From Holothuria scabra (taxonomy: Eukaryota > Echinodermata > Holothuroidea > Aspidochirotida > Holothuriidae): DNA of 64,000 nt. The DNA is taken from positions 6,903,547 through 6,967,546 of the forward strand of contig CM074193.1 in NCBI GenBank assembly GCA_037179385.1, read 5' to 3'. The translations under genes were made by a program, and so were the position numbers. The notes beneath the pieces are model-generated. The model was not told the origin of the DNA and made no database searches. It worked only from the letters and a program-made list of their open reading frames with translations. Of this stretch, positions 44,622 through 57,480 are shown piece after piece (position 1 is the stretch's first letter; each line of letters starts with the position of its first letter).

Positions 44622-45822
44622 CAGGGCTGTGTAATACGTTACATGGCCTAAGCTCATTACACTCCACATCACAGCCCTTGCCCTGCTAACACAAGAAATC
44701 CCATCACTAGGTGACCTTTGCCAGGGTCATCATCTCTCGCGTTCACAAATTCCTATGGTTTCTCACCAAACTTTACACAGATGACCTCTGGCACCCATCC
44801 ACCTTTCTGCATAAGCTGTTCACCCAGATTTGATGTTATAATGGTGTATTTTGCCTCGAAAAATTGAACGTAACACTAACTCAATGCGCCATGTTTGCAA
44901 GCTTTCGAACGACTAAGTAGTCGGTCTTCGATCCTACTAAACCACGCACTGACACGCCTGGCTATGCCTTGTGTACCCCGGCATGTGCTGACACGCTGGA
45001 CATTAATTTAGTTAATGCTGATATTAATTTCATTAAATGCTATCATTAATCATGTTATCATTACTGATTAGGAAGTAAAATACAAGGATCATTGTGCCAA
45101 TTTTTTACTTTTGTTTGCAAAATGTTGCTATTCATTACACATGTTAGAATGGATCCCTGAGTTTTCCACTAGTTCCGCGAACCGCCATGCACTGTCGTAC
45201 AACTGAGTTCCACGCGCTGCCGTACAAATTGTACGGCAGCGCATGGAACTTGAGACAGGGCGTACTAGCGGGTGCCAGCGCGGGGAATAGTAGGACCTGT
45301 CACCTTCGTGATATCCACTTTGGAGTCAAAGGTCATACCAGGGGTTTCCACTTATTCAAAAAGTTTTCACACTTAGGCCTAGAGAAATTTTGACAACAAT
45401 TTTTCATATGCAATTTGCATTCATTAGGTGGAATGATCGTTTAAGTTATCGATGTGGTGAAATGGTTACAATGTGCTAGGAATGATTTTTTACTATTTGC
45501 AAGTTCATGTAGAAACACTTATTGTGCGAGGGCTCATTCAAACGAAGGAGTTTCTAACCAGAATCAAAGTGCCATTTTGCTGCATTTTGACCTCAGACTG
45601 TCCATGAAGGCCGATTCATTGGTAACTTTTCGACTGAAAGTCACTTGCAGTTGCACATCATTTTGTGGTAATATAATTTTGATGTGTGTAGGCCTAATAT
45701 TTACCAGTTTAGAACGTTTTTTGTTCTGAAAGCAGTAATGACGGGTAATTTGCGTTAGCGGGGCATGGGCTGTGATGTGGAGTGTAATGAGCTTGGGCCA
45801 TGTAACGTAACACACAGCCCTG
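44622..45822. mobile_element. TIR element, ~1.2 kb, CAGGGCTGTGT ends
   Basis: Left end CAGGGCTGTGTAATACGTTA then CATGGCCTAAGCTCATTACA and CTCCACATCACAGCCC. The right end reverse complemented is CAGGGCTGTGTGTTACGTTA then CATGGCCCAAGCTCATTACA and CTCCACATCACAGCCC. With the outer GCCCTTGAA the inverted repeats reach 79 bp (44613-44691, 45753-45831) at about 90 percent identity. The sequence just outside is itself inverted (CCCTTGAA / TTCAAGGG), so no direct TSD is visible. The left subterminal 120 bp match the 4.1 kb element at 26814. The interior holds a 43 bp palindrome. No transposase. Confidence 0.72.
45207..45249. repeat. 43-bp near-perfect GC-rich palindrome
   Basis: Arms GTTCCACGCGCTGCCGTACAA (read in two parts: GTTCCACGCGC, TGCCGTACAA) and TTGTACGGCA, GCGCATGGAAC are separated by a single A with one mismatch in 21 pairs. 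It sits in the middle of the 44622-45822 element. It could extrude a cruciform or be transcribed as a hairpin. Confidence 0.8.
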
Positions 45823-45839
45823 TTCAAGGGCAAGAATGG

Positions 45840-47190
45840 CACCGACCACTGCCTAGCCTAGGCCTACTGTAACATTAGGCCTTACTGACACTAAGAAGGC
45901 CTAGCCTAACGTTAGAATGATAGAGAAAATGTTCTCGTGATTAACAAACGAGCTTTTATTTTAATTCCCATAAGGCTACTTGCAAACAAAAATTACCTCC
46001 TGTGTCTGTGTGAAATTAATGGTACCATAGACAACCTGCCCTTGTAATAATACACATACAGCTTTTAGAGACATTCTTGCTTCTCGTGGTAAGTTGGTAA
46101 CTACCTGGTTTCCGTTACTTGGTAAGTCAGTATACTAATAATTACTATTGTATGGTATATGGTCCAAAACTTGGCTTCACGACAACATACAGTCTGAGAC
46201 TTGAGAGTTGGCTAAAAGAGATCCAGTGCACTGCACATGAACAGTACGGCTGAGGCTGTCCTACATTATACTACTCTGGATTGTCATGTTGGACTGGAAA
46301 TTAACAACAGCACGGTATTTATTTTAAAGTCCGTGTGCAAAATCCCTGTCTTACCACGTCTATTTTTCCCCAGGTCGAATGAGTATAAAACCTGCAAACG
46401 GACAACTCCCTGGAAACTCAGAATGTCGCCAAATTCCTTGTATTTCTAAGAATTTCCTGCATGGGATTGTGAAAGAACAGGCTAAACGTCCCAGTGCTTT
46501 TACAGGATTGTGTACTTACTACTGGTTTACATCAAAGTGGACTGTGGTTGTAGCATAGAGTCATATGCAGTAAATAAAATATCCCACGAATCTGTCGGCT
46601 TTCTTTGGGAATTCTTCCTGCTAGGGTCACAAGGTCAAACGTACCTTTAGTGTTTACCATAGCGCAGGATAGTAAGAACTATTATCTTGCTCTATGGTTT
46701 TTAAGCATTCACGTACGGTCGTGTAGCCCGCGGAGCACACGGAGTCTTTTCTTTGAGCTCATAGCGACGAAAACCAAGCCCTATGGGAATGCAGTCACAG
46801 ACGTGCTACGCAGGCCTACAGTCGTGTGCACATATCGTGTGCACATCGTATGCATCACGAGAGCTTTCACACTGACGTCACAATTCGTTAGCCACGCCCA
46901 CTGTCAGCAAAGTCAACTGCTTGTGGTTGCTACCGGGCTGAAGACAGCAGGCAAATCTACACACAATTTGTTCATACATAGGTCACATGAACAATGAACA
47001 GGCAAACGGCAACAAAAGTGGCAAAGGACGGTATCTCAAGTAGCCTGCGTAGCACCTCTGTGGCTATGCAGTTGGTTTTTCCTAGAGAGGAGCTGAACGA
47101 AAGACTATGTTCGCTGAGCGTGTTATATCTGAAGCAGACAGGTTACGGATCTACGGAAGCGTAGTAGGGACATAAAAGTGTCCAGTTTCT
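45840..47190. other. Non-coding stretch, no feature recognised
   Basis: Includes several TAGGCCTA words and CpG-containing segments near 46720-46860. The 130-codon plus-strand open frame at 46605-46997 and the 92-codon one at 45564-45842 have no recognisable domain. Nothing else can be supported. Confidence 0.35.
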
Positions 47191-47199
47191 GACATGACA

Positions 47200-47760
47200 A
47201 AACTTGTGCAAATTGCAAGTTGTCGAGATGGTAATATGACAAAATTCTAAAGTTTTGTTACATTGAAGAGATAGTTAATCTGGTCAATGCAACAGTTTCC
47301 GTAAATTAACAATTTGTGCACTTGACTTAATCTCGGCAAACAACAAAATTCGGAAAATTGAGATATTCACTAGATGTCCGATCTCGTTTATAGAACAAAA
47401 TTTCTGCAGAAATGCACCTCAGTTATTACTATCTCGTTAAAATAACAAAATTCGGATAATTAGCATTTTGAATTAAGAGAAACCAGATCTCGTCAATGCA
47501 ACATTTTTTTCTCAAATTAACGAGTTATGCAACTGGTACTATATCGGAAAAATAACAAAATTCAGAAAATTTACATTATGAAGAGACATTAATTTTGTGG
47601 AAATTGACGAGATCACAGTCATTACTATCTCGTCGAAATAACAAAATAATATGTAAAATTGACATTTTGTCAAATTAGAACATCTCATCAAAATGGCAAA
47701 ATTCAGAAAATTGTCATTTTGCCGAGAAAAACAAACTGCAAAATTGTGCGGAAATGTAGT
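47200..47760. repeat. Degenerate AT-rich tandem repeat, ~100 bp period
   Basis: The core (A)AATAACAAAATTCGGAAAAT recurs near 47343, 47442, 47550, 47636 (truncated) and 47694, usually with CTATCTCGT(T/C)(A/G)AAA before it and CATTTTG after it. Spacing is mostly about 100 bp with decay. It precedes the 613 bp satellite but shares no obvious sequence with it. Confidence 0.6.
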
Positions 47761-48089
47761 AGTACCATAGCATTGCAAGAAAAATATAAACTGACAAATT
47801 AATTTGTAATAATTTTTACATTGGACAGATATTTCTCATGGAAACGGACACCATTGCACATTTTCTGCAACGATTTATCACAAGAGTACGGGCCATTCAT
47901 TTTTGTGGGGGGCGGGTTATCTGAAAAGTATAGTCCCGCCCAAAAAGCTAAACGGAGAGTCGTCAGTATTTGAGGCGGATCGTACAAAAAGTTTGAAAAA
48001 TTGTGATCGCTCAGAACGGTAAGAAATGGCTGGATTGCATTTCCAGGCGTCTGATAAGAATCGAAACACTCCTTATTTGTGAACCACAG

Positions 48090-51000
48090 TGGTATGTCAG
48101 AGTGATACATAGATATATCGGTTGATTTAACGACCCACTGATTACAAAAGGGTTGTACTTTACGATTTTTAATTTTTCGCCCACAATATTACCCCTTAAT
48201 TAGCCAGACGACAGGGGATTGTACTACGTGGCCACTGCAAAAATGATGGCAACTTTTAATATTCTTCAACTTTGAAATATGATTTCCTATAAAATGAAAT
48301 TTGTAAGTATGTGATTTAACTTCAAAAACGTTGTCACACTGATGCTTGGTTACATTGTCCAAACTTTATTATATATATATTCGTTTTCCGTATTAAATTG
48401 CGAGATATTAATATTTCTGTTCGAAACAGGCAATTTGGAGTTCATACGAAACATTAAGGGTTACTAAGGGTTATATCTGACCTAGAACAGTCCATTTCGA
48501 AAAAAAAAATCAGTGGTTATAGCGAATTGACATACTTTTCTTGACGTTCAATCAGTTTTTATCGTTTTCAAAAGAAATTTAATAGTCAGCAGGAATGACA
48601 TACAAAGGCTAAAACTGTCAGGCAAAACTTAACAGGTTATTTCTATGGGTGCCTTCGAATCTCTAGACTCGACAAGGTGACTTGATATTCAAAGTGTTAT
48701 GTCAGAGTGATGCATAGATATCGGTTTGATTTTACCACCAACTGATTACAAAAGGGTTCTTTACGTTTTTAAATTTTCGCTCACAAATTACCCCTTAAAT
48801 AGCCAGCCGACAAGTGTTTGTACCACGTGACCACAACAAAAAAGATGGCAATTTTTAATATTCTTCAACTTTGAAATATGATATCCTCCAAAATGAACAT
48901 CGCAAGTATGTGATTTAACTTAAAAAACATCATTTCACTGACGAGGGATTTCGTTGGCCAAATTTTATTATGTAAATTATGCGTTTTCCGAATTAAGTTA
49001 CGAGATATTCATAGTTTGGTTTGAAACGAGCAATTTGGAGTTCCTACCAAATATTTAGGATAAGTCACCCGTCACTTAATATATTTAACCTTCACCGGAA
49101 AATTTCAAATTAAACCCAATGGGAATAGTTACTGCAGATAATCGTTTTGAAATTAAATCGGTTTTTATCGTTTTCACAACAATTTTAATAGCCAGCAGGC
49201 ATGACATAAAAAGGCTGAAACTAGCAGGCAAAACTCTATACGTTATTTGTATGGGCGCCTCTAAAGGTTTTAACTCGGAAACGTGACCTTCTATTAAAAG
49301 AGTTATGCAAAAGTGATACATAGATATCTCGTTTTGATTTTACCACCAACTGGTTACAAAAGGGTTCTACTCAACGATTTTTCTATGGGTGCCTTCGAAT
49401 CTCTAGACTCGACAAGGTGACTTGATATTCAAAGTGTTATGTCAGAGTGATGGATAGATATCGGTTTGATTTTACCACCAACTGATTACAAAAGGGTTCT
49501 TCTTTACGATTTTAAATTTTTCGTTCACAAATTTACCCCTTAAATAGCCAGCCGACAAGTGTTTGTACCAAGTGACCACAACAAAAACGATGGCAATTTT
49601 TAGTATTCTTCAACTTTGAAATATGATATCCTCAAAGATGAACATCGCAAGTATATAATATAACTTTGAAAACATTATTTCACTAATTAGTGATTTCAAT
49701 TACCAAATTTTATTATGTAACTTATGCGTTTTCCGTATTAAGTTACGAGATATATTCATAATTTGGTTCGAAAGGAGCAATTTGGAGTTCCTACGAAATA
49801 TTTAGGATAAGTCACCCGTCACTTAATATATTTAACCTACACCGGAATATTTCAAATTAAACACAATGGGAATAGTTACTACAGATACTCGTTTTGACAT
49901 TCAATCGGTTTATATCGTTTCAAAACAATTTTAATAGCCAGCAGGCATGACATAAAAAGGCTGAAACTAGCAGGCAAAATTCTACACGTTATTTGTACGG
50001 GCGCCTCTAAATCTCTTGACTCGGAAACGTGACCTTATATTCAAAGAGTTATGTAAAAGTGATACATAAATATCTCGTTTTGATTTTACCACCAACTGAT
50101 TACAAAAAGGTTCTACTTTACGATTTTAAATTTTTCGCTCACAAATTTACCCCTTAAATAGTCAGCCGACAAGTGTTTGTACCACGTGACTACAACAAAA
50201 ACAATGGCAAATTTTAATATCCTTCAACTTTGAAATATGATATCCTCAAAAATGGACATCGCAACTATGTGATTTAACTTCAAAAACATTATTTCACTGA
50301 TAAGTGATAACATAGGCTAAATTTTATTATGTTAATGATTCGTTTTCCGTATTCAGTTTCGAGATATTTATATTTTGGTTCGAAAGGAGCAATCTGGAGT
50401 TCCTACGAAATATTTAGGGTAAATCTCGCATCACTTAATATATTTAACCTACACCGGCAAATTTCAAATTATACACAGTTGTAATAGTTAATGCAGATAC
50501 TCTCCTTGACATTCAATCACTTTTTATCGTTTTCAAAACAATTTTAATAGCCAGCAGGCATGACATAAAAAGGCTGAAACTAGCAGGCAAAACTTTACAC
50601 GTTATATGTACGGGCACCTTTAAAGCTCTTCACTCGGAAACGTGACCTTATATTCAAAGAGTTATGTAAAAGTGATACATAGATATCTCGTTTTGATTTT
50701 ACCACCAACTGATTGCAAAAAAGTTTCTCCTTTACGATTTTAATTTTTTCGTTCACAAATTTACCTCTTAAATAGCCAGCCGACAAGTGTTTGTACCAAA
50801 TGACCACAACAAAAACAATGGCAATTTTCAATATTCTTCAACTTTGAAATATGATATCCTCAAAAATGGACATCGCAACTATGTGATTTAACTTCAAAAA
50901 CATTATTTCACTGATAAGTGATAACATAGGCTAAATTTTATTATGTTAATGATTCGTTTTCCGTATTCAGTTTCGAGATATTTATATTTTGGTTCGAAAG

Positions 51001-53220
51001 GAGCAATCTGGAGTTCCTACGAAATATTTAGGGTAAATCACGCATCACTTAATATATTTAACCTACACCGGTAAATTTCAAATTATACACAGTTGTAATA
51101 GTTAATGCAGATACTCTCCTTGACATTCAATCACTTTTTATCGTTTTCAAAATAATTTTAATAGCCAGCAGGCATGACATAAAAAGGCTGAAACTAGCAG
51201 GCAAAACTTTACACGTTATATGTACGGGCACCTTTAAAGCTCTTCACTGTGAAACGTGACCTTATATTCAAAGAGTTATGTAAAAGTGATACATAGATAT
51301 CTCGTTTTGATTTTACCACCAACTGATTACAAAAAGGTTCTACTTTACGATTTTAATTTTTTCGTTCACAAATTTACCCCTTAAATAGTCAGCCGACAAG
51401 TGTTTGTACCACGTGACCACAACAAAAACAATTGCAAATTTTAATATCCTTCAACTTTGAAATATGATATCCTCAAAAATGGACATCGCAACTATGTGAT
51501 TTAACTTCAAAAACATTATTTCACTGATAAGTGATAACATAGGCTAAATTTTATTATGTTAAAGATTCGTTTTCCGTATTCAGTTTCGAGATATTTATAT
51601 TTTGGTTCGAAAGGAGCAATCTGGAGTTCCTACGAAATATTTAGGGTAAATCACGCATCACTTAATATATTTAACCTACACCGGTAAATTTCAAATTATA
51701 CACAGTTGTAATAGTTAATGCAGATACTCTCCTTGACATTCAATCACTTTTTATCGTTTTCAAAATAATTTTAATAGCCAGCAGGCATGACATAAAAAGG
51801 CTGAAACTAGCAGGCAAAACTTTACACGTTATATGTACGGGCACCTTTAAAGCTCTTCACTGTGAAACGTGACCTTATATTCAAAGAGTTATGTAAAAGT
51901 GATACATAGATATCTCGTTTTGATTTTACCACCAACTGATTGCAAAAAAGTTTCTCCTTTACGATTTTAATTTTTTCGTTCACAAATTTACCTCTTAAAT
52001 AGCCAGCCGACAAGTGTTTGTACCACGTGACCACAACAAAAACAATTGCAAATTTTAATATCCTTCAACTTTGAAATATGATATCCTCAAAAATGGTCAT
52101 CGCAACTATGTGATTTAACTTCAAAAACATTATTTCACTGATAAGTGATAACATAGGCTAAATTTTATTATGTTAAAGATTCGTTTTCCGTATTCAGTTT
52201 CGAGATATTTATATTTTGGTTCGAAAGGAGCAATCTGGAGTTCCTACGAAATATTTAGGGTAAATCACGCATCACTTAATATATTTAACCTACACCGGTA
52301 AATTTCAAATTATACACAGTTGTAATAGTTAATGCAGATACTCTCCTTGACATTCAATCACTTTTTATCGTTTTCAAAATAATTTTAATAGCCAGCAGGC
52401 ATGACATAAAAAGGCTGAAACTAGCAGGCAAAACTTTACACGTTATATGTACGGGCACCTTTAAAGCTCTTCACTCGGAAACGTGACCTTATATTCAAAG
52501 AGTTATGTAAAAGTGATACATAGATATCTCGTTTTGATTTTACCACCAACTGATTACAAAAAGGTTCTACTTTACGATTTTAAATTTTTCGTTCACAAAT
52601 TTACCTCTTAAATAGCCAGCCGACAAGTGTTTGTACCACGTGACCACAACACAATTGATAGAAATTTATAATATTCTTCAACTTTGAAATATGATATCCT
52701 CTAAAATGAAATTAGCTAGTGTGTGATTAACCCTCAAAAGCATTATTACACTGAAAAGTGTTTATAATTTCCAAATTTTACTATATTAAATATTCGTTTT
52801 CCGTATTTAATAACGAGATATTAATATCTCCGTTCGAGTGGGGTAATTTCAAGTTTCTGAGAAATATTTAGGGTAAGTCATCCGTCACTTAATATATTTA
52901 ACCTACACCAGTAAATTTCAAATTATACCCAGTGGCAATAGTTAATGGAGATACTCTCCTTGATATTCAATCAGTTTTTATAGTTTTCAAAACTGAAGCT
53001 GTAGACTTGGAGACGTGACCTTTTATTCCAAGAGTTATGTAAAAGTGATACATACATATCTCGTTTTGATTTTACCACCAAATGATTACAAAAGGGTTCT
53101 ACTTTACGATTTTAAATTTTTCACTCACAAATTTACCCCTTAAATAGCCAGCCGACAAGTGTTTGTACCACGTGACCACAACAAAAACGATAGCAATTTT
53201 TAATATTCTTCAACTTTGAA
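48090..53220. repeat. ~613-bp satellite array, main block
   Basis: The anchor GCAATCTGGAGTTCCTACGA or a variant begins at 48431, 49031, 49778, 50390, 51004, 51617, 52231 and about 52844. Spacings are 600, 747, 612, 614, 613, 614 and 613 bp, so the monomer is ~613 bp. Units from about 50220 to 52640 are nearly identical, outer units are diverged. The 747 bp unit carries an extra ~134 bp (from 49380) that repeats 48650-48790, a recombination scar. Each unit has AATAGCCAGCAGGCATGACA, GATTTTACCACCAACTGATT and GTACCACGTGACCAC with an E-box CACGTG in most units. No unit encodes a conserved protein; minus-strand open frames at 50595 and 51822 are mirror copies of the repeat. Confidence 0.93.
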
Positions 53221-53369
53221 TTTTTTTTTTTTTTTTTATTGCCACCTCTGTTTATTGATCACCGCTTTTAAAATTATTAATAGTAAGTATATACATGAAC
53301 ATCCAAATATGCATACAAGCAGCAAGCAACGTCCAAATACAAACTGAAATGATTGTTTATTTAAGTAAC

Positions 53370-56300
53370 CTATAAGTTAAACGATCTGCATAAAACATCA
53401 TAATGAAAGAAACGTTTACCTTTACTTTTCTTAGATATCTGCTTTTCAACCTCCAATAAAAACTTGAATTTATAAGAGAACTCGCTAATATTAGGGATTA
53501 TGTCTTTTTGTTTACACTGGAATATATAGTACTTCAAATGCAAAATGAGAAAGTTGAATGGATGTTTAACATATCTACAATAACCAAAGAAAATATCTTC
53601 TTTTGACAAAGTAAATTGACGGTCCAAAAACAAATGTTCTACGTCTAACAAAGGAGGATACTTTGTGACAGTTCCAAAACAAATGATCTAAAGTTTCTTC
53701 TTCTCTTTTACAAAAAGTGCAGAGGGGACTTTCAATTAATTTCATAAGATATAATAATCTATTCGTACTAAGAATCCGATGAATAAATCGAAACTGAAAA
53801 AACTGAAATTTTACTTCGCGAACAGAATACCAGGGGCAGTGAAAAATTGATTCCCACGTCTTATCGTCAAAATGAAAAGAATTATTCCACTTTGAAACTG
53901 CCTTTATTTTGCACCCTAAGTTTAAAATATAGTTATCATAGATGAATTTTGAAACACGTAAAGTGGCCATAAAAGTATGTAAGAGATATTCATTGTAATT
54001 CTCATTAATATCAACATCTGAATTAAACGCAACTCTCCATGGAACAGGTATCGCCTTTATAATTCCCCAATATAACGTGAAAGGACATCGCAACAAATTA
54101 TATTTATTTAAAAAAGCATCATAAGAAATTGCCGTACCATCCCCATTCAAAAGATCACGTATATAAATAATTCCCTTTTCAAACAAGAAACGATAAAAGA
54201 TAGTATTATTATTGACTCTTATGCAAGAATTATTCCAAATAATTTGGTTTTCAAATTGGGTGTCTGGAATTTTAAACGACACACCTTGCCATGATTTAAC
54301 AACATCAGCGATGAATGGATTTTCAATTGTAACGTCCCCAATCTTACAATTACAGTTAAAAAGAAAACTTTTACCATAACGAGAAAGAAAATAATCAAAA
54401 AACAGCTTCCAGTAACCTCGTCTTTCATTAATATAACGATGAACCCAAGTACATTTCAAACCTGCAATAAAGGAATCTAAGTGCATTACATTCAGGCCCC
54501 CGCGCCTAATGGGATTAATAATAGTCAGTCGACTAATTTTTTCTTGTTTATTACCCCAAATAAAATTAAAAATTATCTGATTAAGCTTTCGAATGAAGGA
54601 CTTTGGAGGATTTGGAAGAACAAGGAAAAGGAAAACAAGTTGAGAAAGACCGAACGTTTTAACAAGGATACTCCTACCAACAGGAGTAAGGTCCCTCATT
54701 GACCATAAATTAAGTGTCTGTTTTAGTCGAGAGAGCTTGGGCGGGAAATTAAGAGTAAAAAGGTCCTCGCGATTAGTAGAAAAAGAAACCCCCAACAGAG
54801 TAACTGGACCTTTTGACCAGGTAACTGGAAGATCATTAATAAATGCTGGTTTACGTTTAACATAGGGACCTAACGGGAACAAAATCGACTTGTCATAGTT
54901 AATCTTCAAGCCGGAAACGTTATAAAAATTTTCAAGTATACGAATAACTTCTTTAAGAGAATCGGCAGTTTCATCCAAAAACAAAGTCGTATCATCAGCA
55001 TACTGTAAAATTTTTACTTCTTTATTAAAAATGCTAAGGCCTCTGATTGCATTGTTGTGAATTATTACTTGAGCCAATACCTCAGCACAAAGCAAAAAAA
55101 AAGATAGGGACTAAGTGGGCATCCCTGTCTTACCCCCCTTCCTAAATTAAAGTCACCCGAAGAATACCCATTATTGAAAACCCGGCTAGAGCTGTTATGG
55201 TGAAAGGTTTTGATCCAACGAATGAAGTTATTACCAAACTTAAAAGCATGTAAGGTGTTGTACAAAAAGTTCCAGTCAATTTTATCAAAAGCTTTCTCAA
55301 AATCTAAGAGAAAAATGAAACCAGCTTTATTAAAAGAAGAACAATGCTCAATAAGATCAAGGGTAAATCTAACATTTTCTCCAATAAACCTTCCTTTAAG
55401 AAAACCAGTTTGCTGATGACCAATAAGGGAAGGCAAGACAAGCTTCATGCGATTAGCAAGAGCCTTAGCACCAATTTTATAATCTGAATTAAGTAATGAG
55501 ATAGGCCTAAGATTTTTCAGAACAGATGGATCTTTACCAGGTTTGGGAATAAGAGTAATTACACCACGTCTCTGCTCTGGGGAAAGTTCTCCATTAAAGA
55601 AAGAAAAATTAAGAGAATCAACCAAAGGTTGACCAACGAGGTGCCAGAAATGTTTATAGAAATTAACACTAAGACCGTCACTACCCGGAGATTTGTCTAA
55701 CGGCATACTATCAAGGGCAGCTTTACATTCTTCGAGAGTAAGAGGGCCGTCACAAAGGCGAGAATGCTCATCATCTAATGTTCTGTCAAGTTGTAAGGTA
55801 TTGAAAAAGACATCTGAATTGTGATCACCCGCAGAATAAAGAGACCTGTAAAAAGATTCTAGAGCATTTAAAATATCCTTTGCTTTTGTTAAAGTTGTGC
55901 CATCTTCCTGACGAATTTGTTGGATTGAAGTAGAGTTCCTATTACGATTTTCTACGTTCAAAAAGTATTTAGTACTTTTTTCCCCCGACTCAACCCATCG
56001 AGCTCTTGAACGCACAAGAATACCCTTTAATTTATAGTCATACAAATGATGGAGGTTATTTTGTGCCTCCAATAAAGAGGAATTTACCTCATCTGACCAT
56101 TCAGAATACAGATCGCTTTCCAACGCAGAGATATGGGAAATTAGCTGTTTTTCATACCTTCTTCTTTCTGCAGCTAAATTTTTACTGTAAGACACCGTTT
56201 CCCTACGTACAATATATTTTATAAAATCCCATCTAGACGAAGGGTTATAGATTCCGAGTAGTCGCTAGTTCTCTAGCTAAAACAGTATTTAATAAATGTG

Positions 56301-57081
56301 AATAATTTTCGTCACTTAAAAGGGAATTATTAATCTTCCAAAAACCTGGGCCTCTCTTAAATGTGCCGATACCCAAAACCATTAAAACAAAAGAATGATC
56401 AGATCGGAAACCTGGAATAAGCCCATCTGAACGTACATTCAATTTTAAATGTCTTGAGATAAGAAAAAAATCGAGACGGCAAAAAAGGCCGGGTAAAATA
56501 TTCGATTTCCGCGTAAATTTCTTTAAAAAGGGGTTACACTCACGCCAAATATCAATCAAATCATAATAATTCATAAGGCTAAAACATTCCTCACGGGCTT
56601 TGTAATTAGAACGACGATTCCCTAGTTTCTTATCTAAGTCCAAGTTAAAGACAAAATTAAAATCCCCCCAAAGATAATATTCTCACCCTACTATATCCAG
56701 TAGGTGAATGAAATTTTTAAAAAACAACGGCTGATCCACGTTGGGCTCGTAAAGGCAGACCAAAGTTAAAATGCATTCTGCAATATCTACATCAAGAATT
56801 ATATAACGGCCATCCACATGACAATCAACTTTAATAATGTGAAAATTTAAAGTAGGTTTGAAAAGAATGCAAACACCCTTGCTACGCATAGAACCATGGG
56901 AAAAGAAAATTTTCCCTCCCCACTCGTTTCGCCAGTAATTTTCATCATCAGTGGCACTACGAGTTTCTTGCAACAGGATAACATCAAATTTTTGGGCGTG
57001 AAGAAAGGCAAAAACCTGTCTGCGTTTCGAAGACTGCCTCAGACCTCTAGCATTGTAAGTGACGAATTTAAGGGACTCCAT
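53370..57081 (-). pseudogene. LINE ORF2: APE endonuclease, reverse transcriptase, CCHC; disrupted
   Basis: From ATG at 57081: endonuclease motifs TYNARGL, LLQETRS, then after an in-frame TGA (56683-56685) GDFN, LDFFLISRHLK and SDHSFV. A frameshift near 56255 leads to the frame with LIPKPGKDPSVLKNLRPISL, GFLKGRF, FLLDFEKAFDKIDWNFL and RGVRQGCPLSPYLF. A second frameshift in an A9 run (55094-55102) leads to LQYADDTTLFLDE, the catalytic YADD box. CTFCKREEETLDHLFWNC gives the C-terminal C-x2-C-x8-H-x4-C knuckle. A third frameshift near 53655 leads to a C-terminal tail ending at 53370. Total ~1,235 codons, the usual L1/Tx1 ORF2 length. Order and motifs are complete, so damage is limited to four small lesions; some may be assembly errors. 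Confidence 0.9.
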
Positions 57082-57480
57082 AAAGTATCACTAAAAGTCC
57101 GATCCATAAAAATATAAGCACGTTAAAATGAACCGTCCATAAGATAAAAGCTAGAGGGTGTAGGCAGTAAACAATAATGTAAATATTAACATTATTTAAA
57201 CTTGAAGTGAAGTTAGAGTGATCGCTGCTAGCGATTACAGCACGTTTCATTTTAAAGAAAAGCACAAAGAATGAGATACGTATATAATCTACAAAGTAAA
57301 GGAAATCAATTCTGAGGTGAAAAAAGAAAGGAAAAAAGAGAAAAAGGATCAAATCAACCAAACTTGCCGAGTCCTGCATGAGGCAAAAGTCCAGTTGACA
57401 AAAGGTATAGACGAAGACGTGTATGGCCCATAAATGAAAAAAAGACACTCAATAAAAGTTTCCAACACAATTTTATGCAA

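Noticed and set aside
44613..45831. CCCTTGAA and TTCAAGGG as target duplications of the CAGGGCTGTGT element.
   Set aside because: They are inverted, not direct, copies, so they extend the terminal inverted repeat and do not form a duplication.
48930..48960. CTGACGAGGGATTTCG in one 613 bp unit (and CTGATGAG near 58516) resembles the CTGANGA core of a hammerhead ribozyme.
   Set aside because: Other units read CTGATAAGTGATAAC at this place and no conserved GAAA core or pairing stems are present, so it is a chance variant and not a satellite ribozyme.
50595..52034. Similar 70-78 codon minus-strand open frames in two places suggest a conserved protein.
   Set aside because: They are the same 613 bp satellite monomer translated twice. 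Other units break the frame, so identity reflects repeat homogenisation.
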